From positions 1 through 41,569 of the forward strand of contig CAMOFI010000003.1 in NCBI GenBank assembly GCA_946613135.1: a DNA stretch of 41,569 nucleotides, written 5' to 3'. Origin of the DNA: an uncultured Bacteroidales bacterium (GTDB lineage: Bacteria; Bacteroidota; Bacteroidia; Bacteroidales; P3). The notes under the pieces are model-generated. The model worked only from the letters and a program-made list of their open reading frames with translations, was not told the origin of the DNA and searched no databases. Positions 24,640 to 33,444 of this stretch are shown piece after piece (the stretch's first letter is position 1; every line of letters begins with the position of its first letter). Both the position numbers and the translations under genes were made by a program.

Positions 24640-24705
24640 TATTAAATCTGACTTTGAAGTTGTAAAAATACTAAAAAAACTTAAAATGGCTACAGGAAAG
24701 GAGAA

Positions 24706-25542
24706 TTACATGCCCCACATTAGTTTTTCGCGGATGGCGGAGAAGAAGTTTTGATGGCCGATGCGGACAAGATGGGTTTGGAAGTCGGCTCGCCTAATGT
24801 TGATGATGCTTTCGCCCGAGAGTGTGGAGACGTAGGAGTCGATGCCAAGGGTATAGCGTACGGAGGGGTCCTCGTCGCGAAGTCGGAGGTTGACGTTGTC
24901 GGACAGGATGACTGGTCGCTGAGTGAGGGTATGGGCAGCGATGGGAGTGATTACTAAAGAACCAGACCCTGGTGCGAGAATGGGTCCACCGCAGCTGAGG
25001 GAATAGGCAGTAGAACCTGTAGGAGTGGCGACGATGAGGCCGTCGGCAGCATAGGTGGCGACCATGTCACCATCAACCTGGACTTGAGTATGGAGTAAAG
25101 GCGACCGGTCTAACCGATGCAGGTAGACCTCGTTGAGAGCGAAGAAAGGCAGTGCATGGGGAGGGATGTTATGTCCGTCGAGATCGACAGAAGGAAGAGG
25201 CCCGTTTTCGATGGTCACCTCAAGCATTGTGCGTTTTTCTATTGAATAACGGTGCTGTTTGAGGCAGAGAGCGAGTTCGTCGATATCGTCGCGTCCGGCG
25301 GTGGTGAGAAATCCGAGATGACCGAAATTGATACCGACAACGGGGATAGAGAGGTGGCCAATCCTGTGTACGGCACTAAGCAGTGTGCCGTCACCACCAA
25401 TGGAGATCATGATGTCTACAGGCTTGTCGGGCGACCAATCGTGGACTACCTGTATGTCGTTGCGTTGGAGGGCCTCGAGGAGAGCTTCGCGTCCGCTGTT
25501 GTGTTGAGATGTGTTGTTTTTTGTATATAATGCTACCTTCAT
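24706..25542 (-). CDS. nadK: NAD kinase
   Basis: This 278-residue enzyme phosphorylates NAD to NADP with ATP. The diagnostic GGDGTLL motif (ISIGGDGTLLSAVHRIG) lies near residue 50, followed by GINFGHLGFLTT, the ALNEVYLHR region (NE motif) and DGLIVATPTGSTAYSLSCGGP. Length is normal. I start at the ATG at 25542; an in-frame GTG at 25551 would add three residues. It begins 21 bases after the ABC-fusion gene stops, so the two may be cotranscribed. Confidence 0.96.
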   Translation of the reverse strand: MKVALYTKNNTSQHNSGREALLEALQRNDIQVVHDWSPDKPVDIMISIGGDGTLLSAVHRIGHLSIPVVGINFGHLGFLTTAGRDDIDELALCLKQHRYSIEKRTMLEVTIENGPLPSVDLDGHNIPPHALPFFALNEVYLHRLDRSPLLHTQVQVDGDMVATYAADGLIVATPTGSTAYSLSCGGPILAPGSGSLVITPIAAHTLTQRPVILSDNVNLRLRDEDPSVRYTLGIDSYVSTLSGESIINIRRADFQTHLVRIGHQNFFSAIREKLMWGM

Positions 25543-25563
25543 AAGTTGCACTTATTGAGTGGA

Positions 25564-28500
25564 CTAATAAATCATTGTTACCGTGCCGAGGAGGTACTGT
25601 TCTGTGCCGTCGTTTTGACGGTATGTTATCTTGAATATATAGGCGCCAACGGGTTGCAAAATGCCCTTGTAGCGTCCGTTCCAGGGAATGGATGAGTCAT
25701 TGGAGGAGAAGAGCATGATGCCCTGCCGGTTGAAGACGGAGAAAGAATAGCCAGAGGGATTGGGAAAGGAGAAACGCGGAAGGAGAGTGTTGTTTGAGTT
25801 TTCGAGAGGAGTGAAGGCTGTGGGCATCCAAACGTTGATGTGTGGAAGGTGTGAGACTACGCCACTCTGGAGGCTGTCAAACTGCCTATATTGCGAGTCG
25901 CCCCCCTCGAAGGCCAGAACCTTGTAGCGCAGCAAGGCGTCGGGCGAGTCGGAATGGACGAAAAAGGTGTCGGTGGTTGAGCCTATGCACTGCCAACTGT
26001 CGGCGTCGAACGGGGCGGAGGCCACCTGATAGGAGGTGGATCCAGACCATCCAGAATAGGGACGCCACGACAGGTGTGTGCCTATGGCGTTGTCAGTTTT
26101 TATCGTCGGCATAAGGATATTGCCTGAGGCAGTCCTTATCTCGTTGCGGCCACAGGCATCGGTCACAGCGAAACAGTAGGAATATGATGCATTTGCGGGG
26201 TTGACAGAGTTGTCGTGCCATTCGAGCAGGCCTGAGTTGTCGGGGCTGCAATGGCCTACAGCGGAATAAGCGCCTCCGGAAGTGGAACGATAGACGGTGT
26301 AGTCGGTGACAGGAAATGATGGATCGGTCTGTCCGATGACGCTCACATTGCGGTCGTCGCCGTAGAGAGACACCTTGCGGAGGAAGAACTGCGATGGGCG
26401 GTCGGACTCGCCGAAGTGGTGGAGCAGCATATTGGAGCGAGCCACATACTGTCCGTCGGTTGAAATGATTTGGGTGTAAAGGCGCATATCAACGACATTG
26501 TCAGGGACGTTAAAGGTGTAGTCCTCAGTAGTGTTATCAAGCTGAGCGATACGGACATATGGGGCATTATCGTAGCTGGCCCATAGTTCGTAGGCTCCTA
26601 CACCTGAGGGCATGTTCTGATAGAGATTCCATGAAGCCGTCACCGACCTGGTACATGGAGGGATAGAGGCAATGAGGACAATGTTGTTGCATGGTGTTGT
26701 GAGTGCTGACGACTGCCTGCAGGAGTCGAAGGCACAGATTTTGAAGACGTGAGCCTCGTCACAACTTCCAAGGAGATAGGTATAGCTGTTGTTGAGCCTG
26801 CCGAAGACGGTGTCGATAGCCATACTTGGCGTTCCTTCGCAAACGAGATAACCCATGATGTCGGTATCGAGGCTTGGAAGCCATGAAAGGAGTATGTGCT
26901 GGCTTTGGAGGTCGACCGTTACGACACCCCATTCGGCAGGGGCTGTAGGGTCATTGTCGGTAACCATAACGGCGGCAAAGCCGCTGTCGGAACCGTTGAC
27001 GATGGAGTAGTATACAGTATCGTCGCAGATGGCGCGGTGGAGCCGGTCGGTCCAGGAAGAGGAGGCTGTGGAGCCAATGGTAACCCACTGCGATTCGCCA
27101 GGATAACGGCGGGCCACTGAGGTTAGACCTGTGGTGTTGCTCCAAGTCAGTTCGACAACCCTGGTGGACACCTGCTGAGCATTGAGAGGGATGATTTCGG
27201 ACATTGCTGCCGAAGAGAAGGACAGGGCCAGAAGCAGGGTCAGTAGTTTTTTTGCAGGGCTATGTTTTTTAGTGGGGTTATGTGCGTGACTGATATGAAA
27301 GACGTTGTGGCAGGCGGCTATAGTGGAAGCCCGGTGGGCTATCACTACCATTGTACGGTTGCCCAGAGTACGTTTCAGTTCGTCGGAAAGATGCTGTTCG
27401 GTTGCAGCATCCAGTGCCGCCGTTGCCTCGTCCATAACGACTACGTCAGGATTACCGACGAGTGCTCGAGCAATGTTGACGCGTTGTCGTTCGCCTCCGC
27501 TGAGTCTGGCACCGTTGTCGCCAATAATGGTGTCTAACCCTTGAGGAAGGCTTGAAAGGAGCGGCTCGAGCTGTGCCATTTTAGCTGCCTGGCTCACATC
27601 GTTGCGGGAGACCCATTGCCGTCCGAAGCGGATATTGGCTTCGAGGGAGTCGTTGAAGAGCATGGGGTCTTGTGGGATGTATGCTATGCGTCCGGTGCGT
27701 TCTGGCGCGGTTGTAGGTTGTCCGTTTATCCTTATCTCGCCCTCGGAGGGCTGAAGAAGGCCTGTAAGCAGTCGTCCGAAAGTGGTTTTGCCAGAGCCAC
27801 TCTCACCCACAATGGCAGTATGGCTATGCATAGGCAGAGAGAAATCGAGGTGCTCGATAACATTGTGGTCGGCATAGCCGAAGGAGACGTCGCAGAATTC
27901 GATGGAACGGATTGAGCCGTCGGGCTTTTGTGGAAGTGGTGCCGGCAGAGTTTTTTCGCTTGTTGAGGCGGCGATGCGTTCCTCCACTCCCCTTCCCTTT
28001 TTGAGTTGCGCGACGGCATTGCTGAAATCCTTTATGGGAGTCAGCATGAGCACGTATATCATTATGTAGGAGACGAACAATGCTGGTGTCATTGCCGACT
28101 GGGGGCTGAAGACATGGGAGGCGCCGATGACGAGTATGGCAACAACAATGGTGTTGCCCAGAAAGTCGCTTATTGGCGAGGCGGCATATATTCGACGATA
28201 GAGCGATATACGTTTCCGGGTGAAGAGTTTGTTCTGTTCCTGTTGCCGATGGTTGACATAGTCGATGGCTGTTGCAGCCTTGATTTCCTTGAGCGAGTCG
28301 AGTGTTTCCTGTGTAGTGGTCATGAGTTCGCCGTTGATGGCCTGCAGCTGGCGCGACTGGCGCTTGAGGCGCCTCGGAGCAGAGAGCAGAAGGGTTCCGA
28401 CGAGCATCACGAAAACAACAAGCAGAGTGAGCCTCCAGTCGAGGTATAAGAGCATAAGGAGATAAATAGCCATGGTGAGCGTTGCGGAGACTATCATCTG

Positions 28501-29007
28501 TATGCTGTCGAGTAAGTTGGCCTCATATTCGGCGACGTCGTTACTCATTCTTGACAGCCACTGTCCTTGTTCTTGGGCAGACCATCGAGCAAAGTCCTGG
28601 AGCAGGAGAGAACGATGGATCGCATTGCGTATGTCGCAGAGCACACCCGTCTTGATCCGAGCAAAAACTACAGCCGAGAGGTAAGAGAACACGTTCTTGA
28701 GACCATAGAGTAGGAGCAGCAAGAGGGCATAGAGGGCCAATGCTTTCTGCACCTCCATGGCCGCTAATTTGGCATAGAGCATGGCAAGGAGGTGCATGAG
28801 AGGGTTGGCGTGTGCCGGATTCTGTTGCGGTGTCGAAGTCGACATGACGAGTCCAGCAGAAGAGTCTGAGGGGAATATGAGCTGTAGGAAATCGGTGACA
28901 CTGAGAGCCGTAGCCATTGTCATAATTGCGGCAAAAGCCGATGATATGACAAAGGCGGCAAGCAGAGTCTTGCGACGGTGCAGATGTATGGCTGTCAAAG
29001 TGCGCAA
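25564..29007 (-). CDS. ABC exporter fused in frame to a T9SS type B cargo protein
   Basis: This single 1147-codon frame joins two proteins that are normally separate. Residues 1-575 form an MsbA-type ABC exporter: about six transmembrane helices (from 13 to 325) and a complete nucleotide-binding domain with Walker A GESGSGKT (401-408), Q-loop YIPQDP, signature LSGGE (502-506), Walker B VVVMDEA (522-528) and H558. It stops just after the H-loop (about 572), without the family's last 30 or so residues. A basic linker and hydrophobic stretch (585-602, KKLLTLLLALSFSSAAMS) follow, resembling a signal peptide lacking its own ATG. Residues 610-1050 are fibronectin III-like, and about 1055-1147 (PTAFTPLENSNN, SVFNRQG-MLF, W-NGRYKG-PVGAYIFKI, TVTMIY end) is a T9SS type B sorting domain. 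The only nearby in-frame ATG for a separate cargo protein is codon 553. It may be a true deletion fusion, an internal-start pair or an assembly error. Confidence 0.88.
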   Translation of the reverse strand: MRTLTAIHLHRRKTLLAAFVISSAFAAIMTMATALSVTDFLQLIFPSDSSAGLVMSTSTPQQNPAHANPLMHLLAMLYAKLAAMEVQKALALYALLLLLLYGLKNVFSYLSAVVFARIKTGVLCDIRNAIHRSLLLQDFARWSAQEQGQWLSRMSNDVAEYEANLLDSIQMIVSATLTMAIYLLMLLYLDWRLTLLVVFVMLVGTLLLSAPRRLKRQSRQLQAINGELMTTTQETLDSLKEIKAATAIDYVNHRQQEQNKLFTRKRISLYRRIYAASPISDFLGNTIVVAILVIGASHVFSPQSAMTPALFVSYIMIYVLMLTPIKDFSNAVAQLKKGRGVEERIAASTSEKTLPAPLPQKPDGSIRSIEFCDVSFGYADHNVIEHLDFSLPMHSHTAIVGESGSGKTTFGRLLTGLLQPSEGEIRINGQPTTAPERTGRIAYIPQDPMLFNDSLEANIRFGRQWVSRNDVSQAAKMAQLEPLLSSLPQGLDTIIGDNGARLSGGERQRVNIARALVGNPDVVVMDEATAALDAATEQHLSDELKRTLGNRTMVVIAHRASTIAACHNVFHISHAHNPTKKHSPAKKLLTLLLALSFSSAAMSEIIPLNAQQVSTRVVELTWSNTTGLTSVARRYPGESQWVTIGSTASSSWTDRLHRAICDDTVYYSIVNGSDSGFAAVMVTDNDPTAPAEWGVVTVDLQSQHILLSWLPSLDTDIMGYLVCEGTPSMAIDTVFGRLNNSYTYLLGSCDEAHVFKICAFDSCRQSSALTTPCNNIVLIASIPPCTRSVTASWNLYQNMPSGVGAYELWASYDNAPYVRIAQLDNTTEDYTFNVPDNVVDMRLYTQIISTDGQYVARSNMLLHHFGESDRPSQFFLRKVSLYGDDRNVSVIGQTDPSFPVTDYTVYRSTSGGAYSAVGHCSPDNSGLLEWHDNSVNPANASYSYCFAVTDACGRNEIRTASGNILMPTIKTDNAIGTHLSWRPYSGWSGSTSYQVASAPFDADSWQCIGSTTDTFFVHSDSPDALLRYKVLAFEGGDSQYRQFDSLQSGVVSHLPHINVWMPTAFTPLENSNNTLLPRFSFPNPSGYSFSVFNRQGIMLFSSNDSSIPWNGRYKGILQPVGAYIFKITYRQNDGTEQYLLGTVTMIY

Positions 29008-29070
29008 TTGCGATATCCCCTCGTTGATTAGAATTGGTGTTGAAAGGTTATTAGTCGGTCGGATAGTGTT

Positions 29071-30411
29071 CTACCACTCGCAGGCATAGCCGAGGTAGTT
29101 GTGTGGAGTGATGGAGCGGAGCCGCTGTTTGACGCTGTCGGCTACATCGAGTCCATCGATGAAGTTTTCGATGGTTTGGGCCGTTACCTTTTCATTGGTG
29201 CGTGTCAGCTGCTTCAAGGCCTCGTAAGGGTTGGGGTAGTCCACACTACGCAAGACAGTCTGTATGGCTTCCGCCGTCACAGCCCAGTTGTCCTCGAGGT
29301 CGTCGTGGATTTTGGCCTCGTTGAGGAGCAGTTTAGAGAGACCTTTCTGGAGCGATTGTAGTGCCACAAGGGTATGGGCTAAGGGCATGCCGAGATTGCG
29401 TATGACGGTGCTGTCGGTAAGGTCGCGCTGCATTCGCGAGATGGGCAGCTTCATTGCAAAATGGGTTAGCAAAGCATCGGCGACGCCAAGATTTCCTTCT
29501 GCATTTTCGAAGTCGATAGGATTGACTTTATGAGGCATTGCGGAACTTCCAACCTCGCCTGCCTTTATGCGCTGGCGGAAGTAGTTCATGGAAATGTATG
29601 TCCAAATGTCGCGGCAGAGGTCGATGAGGATAGTGTTGAGTCTGCGCAGGCCGTCCATATAGGCTGCCAGAAAGTCGTAATTTTCGATTTGTGTGGTGAG
29701 TTGCTGGCGTTCGATACCCAGTTGCTCGTGGAGAAAACGGTCGGAGAACTTGCGCCAGTCGCGATCGGGATAGGCGACACGGTGGGCGTTGAAATTGCCT
29801 GTGGCACCTCCAAACTTGCCGGTGAATGGGATTGAGTCAATGTTTTTCAGCTGCTCGTTGAGGCGGTAGACAAAAACCATGATTTCTTTGCCGAGTGCTG
29901 TTGGCGATGCGGGCTGTCCATGGGTATGGGCAAGCATAGGTATATTACGCCATTCTTCTGCAAGACTCTTTAGTTTGGCTACAAGATCTATGTATGCCGG
30001 ACGCACCACCTCGAGGTATGACTCTTTGACCATCATGGGGAAAGAGGTGTTGTTGATGTCCTGCGAAGTCAGGCCGAAATGGACGAGTTCGTGAGGCAGC
30101 GTTGAATGCATAGCATCGAGACGTTCTTTGATGAAATATTCGACGGCCTTCACGTCGTGGTTGGTGGTTTTTTCGATGTCCTTGACTCGCCGAGCCGATT
30201 CAAGGCTCCAGTTGCGGTAAATGTCGCGCAGAGTGTCTTCTGGAATGTTGCCACCGGCGACATTGAGTTCTTTAAGCATGGCGATGTAGTACTCTATCTC
30301 TACTTTGACGCGATAGCGGATCAGGGCAGACTCGGAAAAATAAGCTGCCAGCGGTTCGGTCTTGCTGCGGTAGCGTCCATCGACGGGGGAAATAGCATCT
30401 AAAATATCCAT
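29071..30411 (-). CDS. purB: Adenylosuccinate lyase
   Basis: This 446-residue enzyme of the fumarase/aspartase superfamily removes fumarate from SAICAR and from adenylosuccinate. It starts MDILDAISPVDGRYRSKTEPL, as in the E. coli-type PurB, and carries the TTNHDVKAVEYF and HTHGQPASPT motifs. The family signature loop GSSAMPHKVNPIDFENAEGN holds the catalytic serine. The frame extends to 30471 upstream, but the family start is the ATG at 30411. The gene follows the CpsB-like phosphatase gene on the same strand with an 87-base gap. Confidence 0.97.
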   Translation of the reverse strand: MDILDAISPVDGRYRSKTEPLAAYFSESALIRYRVKVEIEYYIAMLKELNVAGGNIPEDTLRDIYRNWSLESARRVKDIEKTTNHDVKAVEYFIKERLDAMHSTLPHELVHFGLTSQDINNTSFPMMVKESYLEVVRPAYIDLVAKLKSLAEEWRNIPMLAHTHGQPASPTALGKEIMVFVYRLNEQLKNIDSIPFTGKFGGATGNFNAHRVAYPDRDWRKFSDRFLHEQLGIERQQLTTQIENYDFLAAYMDGLRRLNTILIDLCRDIWTYISMNYFRQRIKAGEVGSSAMPHKVNPIDFENAEGNLGVADALLTHFAMKLPISRMQRDLTDSTVIRNLGMPLAHTLVALQSLQKGLSKLLLNEAKIHDDLEDNWAVTAEAIQTVLRSVDYPNPYEALKQLTRTNEKVTAQTIENFIDGLDVADSVKQRLRSITPHNYLGYACEW

Positions 30412-30498
30412 ATTGTCAATACTTTTTGCGTTATATATTGGAAGCCATTTTTTTGCTCTTAGCAATGGCATTATTGTTTTTTGTAGAAGTTGGCAGAA

Positions 30499-31278
30499 TT
30501 ATTCTGTCACAAGGTTCTTGTTTTCGAATTCTGTGGTTTCAAGAAGTTTTATGATTTTTTTGTTCATTGAGGCATGTCGCAGAGCCTGTGCATAGAGGGT
30601 GTTGTGCATGTCGGTGCCAAGAAATTCGACCCAACCGTTTTCGATATACTCGTAAGCTTTGCGCTGAGCTTCCTCGCCATAGAATCCGTCAAGCGAAAGA
30701 ATATTGGACTGGAAGTAGATGCCCTGTTCCTTGAACTGTTCGAGGAGTGTGCTGTGGCTGCCAAAGTACGGGTAGCGTTCCGGATGTGCGAGTATGATGT
30801 CATATCCGTCCATCTGCCGTTCGAAGACTATGTCTTCAAGTCCCATACGTTTCTGGCTCAGCGAGAACTCTATCAGCAGCAAACCTTTTTCTGACCCGCG
30901 TTTAGGGTTGTTGAAGCGGTAAGTCAGCAGCTGGTTGTTGTCGACATATTTCTGAAATCCGTCGTCGATGCGGAATTCACCGGTTACGCTCATCATGCGC
31001 GGCAAGTTGCGTGAACCTTTGTTGGCTTCAACTTCTTCGCAGAAGTTTTTGTAGCGCATCTTGATGTCTTCCACATCGTTTGGAAACCGCGGATAGGCGA
31101 AATGCGGAGTCAGGCGGATTTGTTCGAATCCGGTTTCTTTCATGGCTTCCATTACTTCGAGCGATTCCTCGAGGCTCTTACTGCCATCGTCGACAAGGGG
31201 AAGGAGGTGGCAGTGCATATCTGTTACCAGGGGTGCGAAAGTGGGGAGTGGTTTTTTCTTCTTGAAAAGTCCGAACAT
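30499..31278 (-). CDS. CpsB/YwqE-type tyrosine-protein phosphatase (PHP fold)
   Basis: This 259-residue protein begins with a basic MFGLFKKKK and then TDMHCHLLPLVDDGSKSLEESLEV, the metal-binding start of the PHP family of CpsB/YwqE phosphatases. Further histidines occur in LTPHFAYPRFP and ILAHPERYPYF, and near the end is FLGTDMHN, the usual last metal ligand site. Relatives dephosphorylate bacterial tyrosine kinases that control capsule or exopolysaccharide export. No kinase or capsule cluster is next to it here, as is common for stand-alone copies in Bacteroidales. Confidence 0.9.
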   Translation of the reverse strand: MFGLFKKKKPLPTFAPLVTDMHCHLLPLVDDGSKSLEESLEVMEAMKETGFEQIRLTPHFAYPRFPNDVEDIKMRYKNFCEEVEANKGSRNLPRMMSVTGEFRIDDGFQKYVDNNQLLTYRFNNPKRGSEKGLLLIEFSLSQKRMGLEDIVFERQMDGYDIILAHPERYPYFGSHSTLLEQFKEQGIYFQSNILSLDGFYGEEAQRKAYEYIENGWVEFLGTDMHNTLYAQALRHASMNKKIIKLLETTEFENKNLVTE

Positions 31279-31369
31279 ATATCTGTGTCTATGATATTTT
31301 TTTAAATTAGCAACCTATTGTATTAAATTGCATTATATTGCTGTTGTTAATATTTGCATGCTTACCTTA

Positions 31370-32743
31370 TCATCTTTCTATTCTCTTTATTTTTGCTCCA
31401 AGAGCATTAAGTCGCCGGTCAATCTGTTCATATCCGCGGTCAATCTGCTCGATATTGTCTATCTGACTTACTCCCTGAGCTGCCATTGCGGCTATGAGCA
31501 AAGCGACACCGGCGCGAATATCGGGCGAGGTCATGTGTGTGGCCCTTAACTGATGTTCGCGAGCCAGGCCGATCACTGTTGCGCGGTGTGGATCGCACAA
31601 TATTATCTGTGCTCCCATGTCGATCAGTTTGTCGACAAAGAAGAGGCGGCTTTCAAACATTTTCTGATGAATGAGCACGCTGCCCTTTGCCTGTATAGCT
31701 GTGACCAACGCGATGCTTATCAGATCGGGGGTGAATCCTGGCCACGGGGCGTCGGAGATGGTCAGTATTGAACCATCCATGAAACGGTCGATTTGGTATA
31801 CCTCTTTGGCAGGGATATAGAGGTCGTTGCCTTTCTGCCATGTTTCTATACCGAGACGGTTGAATATCTGCGGAATAAGACCAAGATGTTCGAGTGCGAC
31901 ACCTCCTATAGTCAAGTCGCTCTGCGTCATTGCAGCCATACCTATGAAGCTGCCCACCTCGATCATGTCGGGCAATAGACGATGTGTTGTTCCGCCGAGT
32001 GAGTCTACTCCATCTATGACGAGACGATTGCTACGGACTCCTGAAATACGCGCCCCCATCCGGTTGAGCATTTCGCAAAGCTGATAGATGTATGGTTCGC
32101 ACGCAGCGTTCATTATTGTTGTCCTTCCTTTAGCCAGCACGGCAGCCATGATGATGTTGGCTGTTCCCGTTACGCTGGCTTCGTCAAGGAGCATCGAACA
32201 TCCATGGAGACTGTTTTCCGAAACGATTTTATATCCTCCATAGATGGTTACATGCTTTGCATCGTCGACGGCACGAAGCATGAAGGACTCTATTTTTGCC
32301 CCGAGGTTTTCCATGCCTGTGAGGTGGGTGTCGATACGGCGTCGCCCTATTTTGTCACCTCCCGGCTGAGGCACTATAGCCATTCCGAACCGTGCTAACA
32401 GCGGACCAGCAAGCATGATGCTGCCACGAAGCCTCGAAGCGAGCGAGCAAAATTCGCTGCTTCCTACCATCTGGGTATCCACATTGTCGGCCAGGAAAGA
32501 GAATGTCCTCCCTGTGACAGACTTGTCTGCAACAGGCTGGTGAATTTCTTCCACCTTTACTCCTATTAATTTAAGCAGCGAGATGAGGTGGTTGACGTCT
32601 CTGATGTCAGGGATGTTTTCTATCACCACTTTCTCGCTCGTGAGCAGAACGGCACAGATAACTTGAAGTGCTTCGTTTTTCGCTCCTTGAGGATATATGG
32701 TTCCTTGTAGCTTGTGGCCGCCTTCTATTTCGAAAGTACTCAT
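31370..32743 (-). CDS. murA: UDP-N-acetylglucosamine 1-carboxyvinyltransferase (Cys-to-Asp form)
   Basis: This 457-residue enzyme transfers enolpyruvate from PEP to UDP-GlcNAc, the first committed step of peptidoglycan synthesis. K22-N23 (GAKNEAL) and the RLRGSIMLAGPLLARFG region are present. The active-site loop reads PGGDKIGRRRID, with D130 where E. coli has Cys115, the residue alkylated by fosfomycin. Asp forms are active and naturally fosfomycin-tolerant in other bacteria such as Mycobacterium and Chlamydia. The start codon overlaps the DUF4290 stop (ATGA). It is slightly longer than the E. coli enzyme (419). Confidence 0.96.
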   Translation of the reverse strand: MSTFEIEGGHKLQGTIYPQGAKNEALQVICAVLLTSEKVVIENIPDIRDVNHLISLLKLIGVKVEEIHQPVADKSVTGRTFSFLADNVDTQMVGSSEFCSLASRLRGSIMLAGPLLARFGMAIVPQPGGDKIGRRRIDTHLTGMENLGAKIESFMLRAVDDAKHVTIYGGYKIVSENSLHGCSMLLDEASVTGTANIIMAAVLAKGRTTIMNAACEPYIYQLCEMLNRMGARISGVRSNRLVIDGVDSLGGTTHRLLPDMIEVGSFIGMAAMTQSDLTIGGVALEHLGLIPQIFNRLGIETWQKGNDLYIPAKEVYQIDRFMDGSILTISDAPWPGFTPDLISIALVTAIQAKGSVLIHQKMFESRLFFVDKLIDMGAQIILCDPHRATVIGLAREHQLRATHMTSPDIRAGVALLIAAMAAQGVSQIDNIEQIDRGYEQIDRRLNALGAKIKRIER

Positions 32744-33363
32744 TTTTTCTTCTTTTTCTTTTTTGTTTGCGTTACTTCTATCGGCAAAGTGTTGAGCGGC
32801 ACATTGATTTCCTTGTCTCTAAGCCTCTCCCCTACCCTTTCGTCGCCACTCATGCGCGCCATTTGGTCTATAACAATATTGTCTTCTGCCAAATCGCCAT
32901 TCCAAACCAGATAATCTCTCTTTGCCTGCTGTGCCATAAGCATCGAAAGATATTCATATTCTTCGCCGTCGGGAACTTCTTTAAGCTTTTTCATCATCTT
33001 TTCGAGATACTCGCCATACTGGCGATTGGCAATATCTGCGCTCTTATATGCCAGACGTTCTGTCGGTTTTTCGCTTTCGTCAGTTGCACGCGACTTAAGA
33101 TGGTCCAGTTCCTCTTTGCCAAACGGCCAAGACTTGTCCAATCTGAAATTCGACATTATCATCAGATGGTCCCATAGTTTTCTGTATTGCACATCGTCTT
33201 TGATAGACATACCGGCAATCTGGCTCATTACGTACACCAGCGACTTCACTGCATTGTCTTTTTTCTCTCCTTCGGGCACGTTGCACACATTGTCTATCAG
33301 TTTCTGTATAGACCTTCCATACTCGCGATACTGCATATCGCCTCTTTTAGTGTTATATTCCAT
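32740..33363 (-). CDS. DUF4290 family protein
   Basis: This 207-residue protein matches DUF4290, a Bacteroidota-specific family of unknown function: it starts MEYNTKRGDMQYREYGRSIQ and continues with KLWDHLMIMSNFRLDKSWPFG. It is mostly helical and soluble, with no signal peptide. It ends in a run of lysines (TQTKKKKKKK). The gene overlaps murA by 4 bases, giving tight translational coupling; this gene pair is conserved in the phylum, which hints at a link with cell-wall precursor supply. Confidence 0.92.
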   Translation of the reverse strand: MEYNTKRGDMQYREYGRSIQKLIDNVCNVPEGEKKDNAVKSLVYVMSQIAGMSIKDDVQYRKLWDHLMIMSNFRLDKSWPFGKEELDHLKSRATDESEKPTERLAYKSADIANRQYGEYLEKMMKKLKEVPDGEEYEYLSMLMAQQAKRDYLVWNGDLAEDNIVIDQMARMSGDERVGERLRDKEINVPLNTLPIEVTQTKKKKKKK

Positions 33364-33444
33364 TGATAATAATTTCTTATTTATTTAGTAACGTCAAATC
33401 TTTGTTTTTTATTGTAAGGCTATAAGATATTTTATATAGTATTC

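Noticed and set aside
27247-27253. Programmed -1 ribosomal frameshift at an in-phase A-AAA-AAA heptamer
   Set aside because: The shifted frame runs about 100 codons with no domain likeness and no clear stimulator was seen; slippage in the A-runs is kept as a separate, weaker idea.
30412-30471. Upstream extension of purB
   Set aside because: The family begins at MDILDAISPVDGRY; the extra 20 residues have no counterpart.
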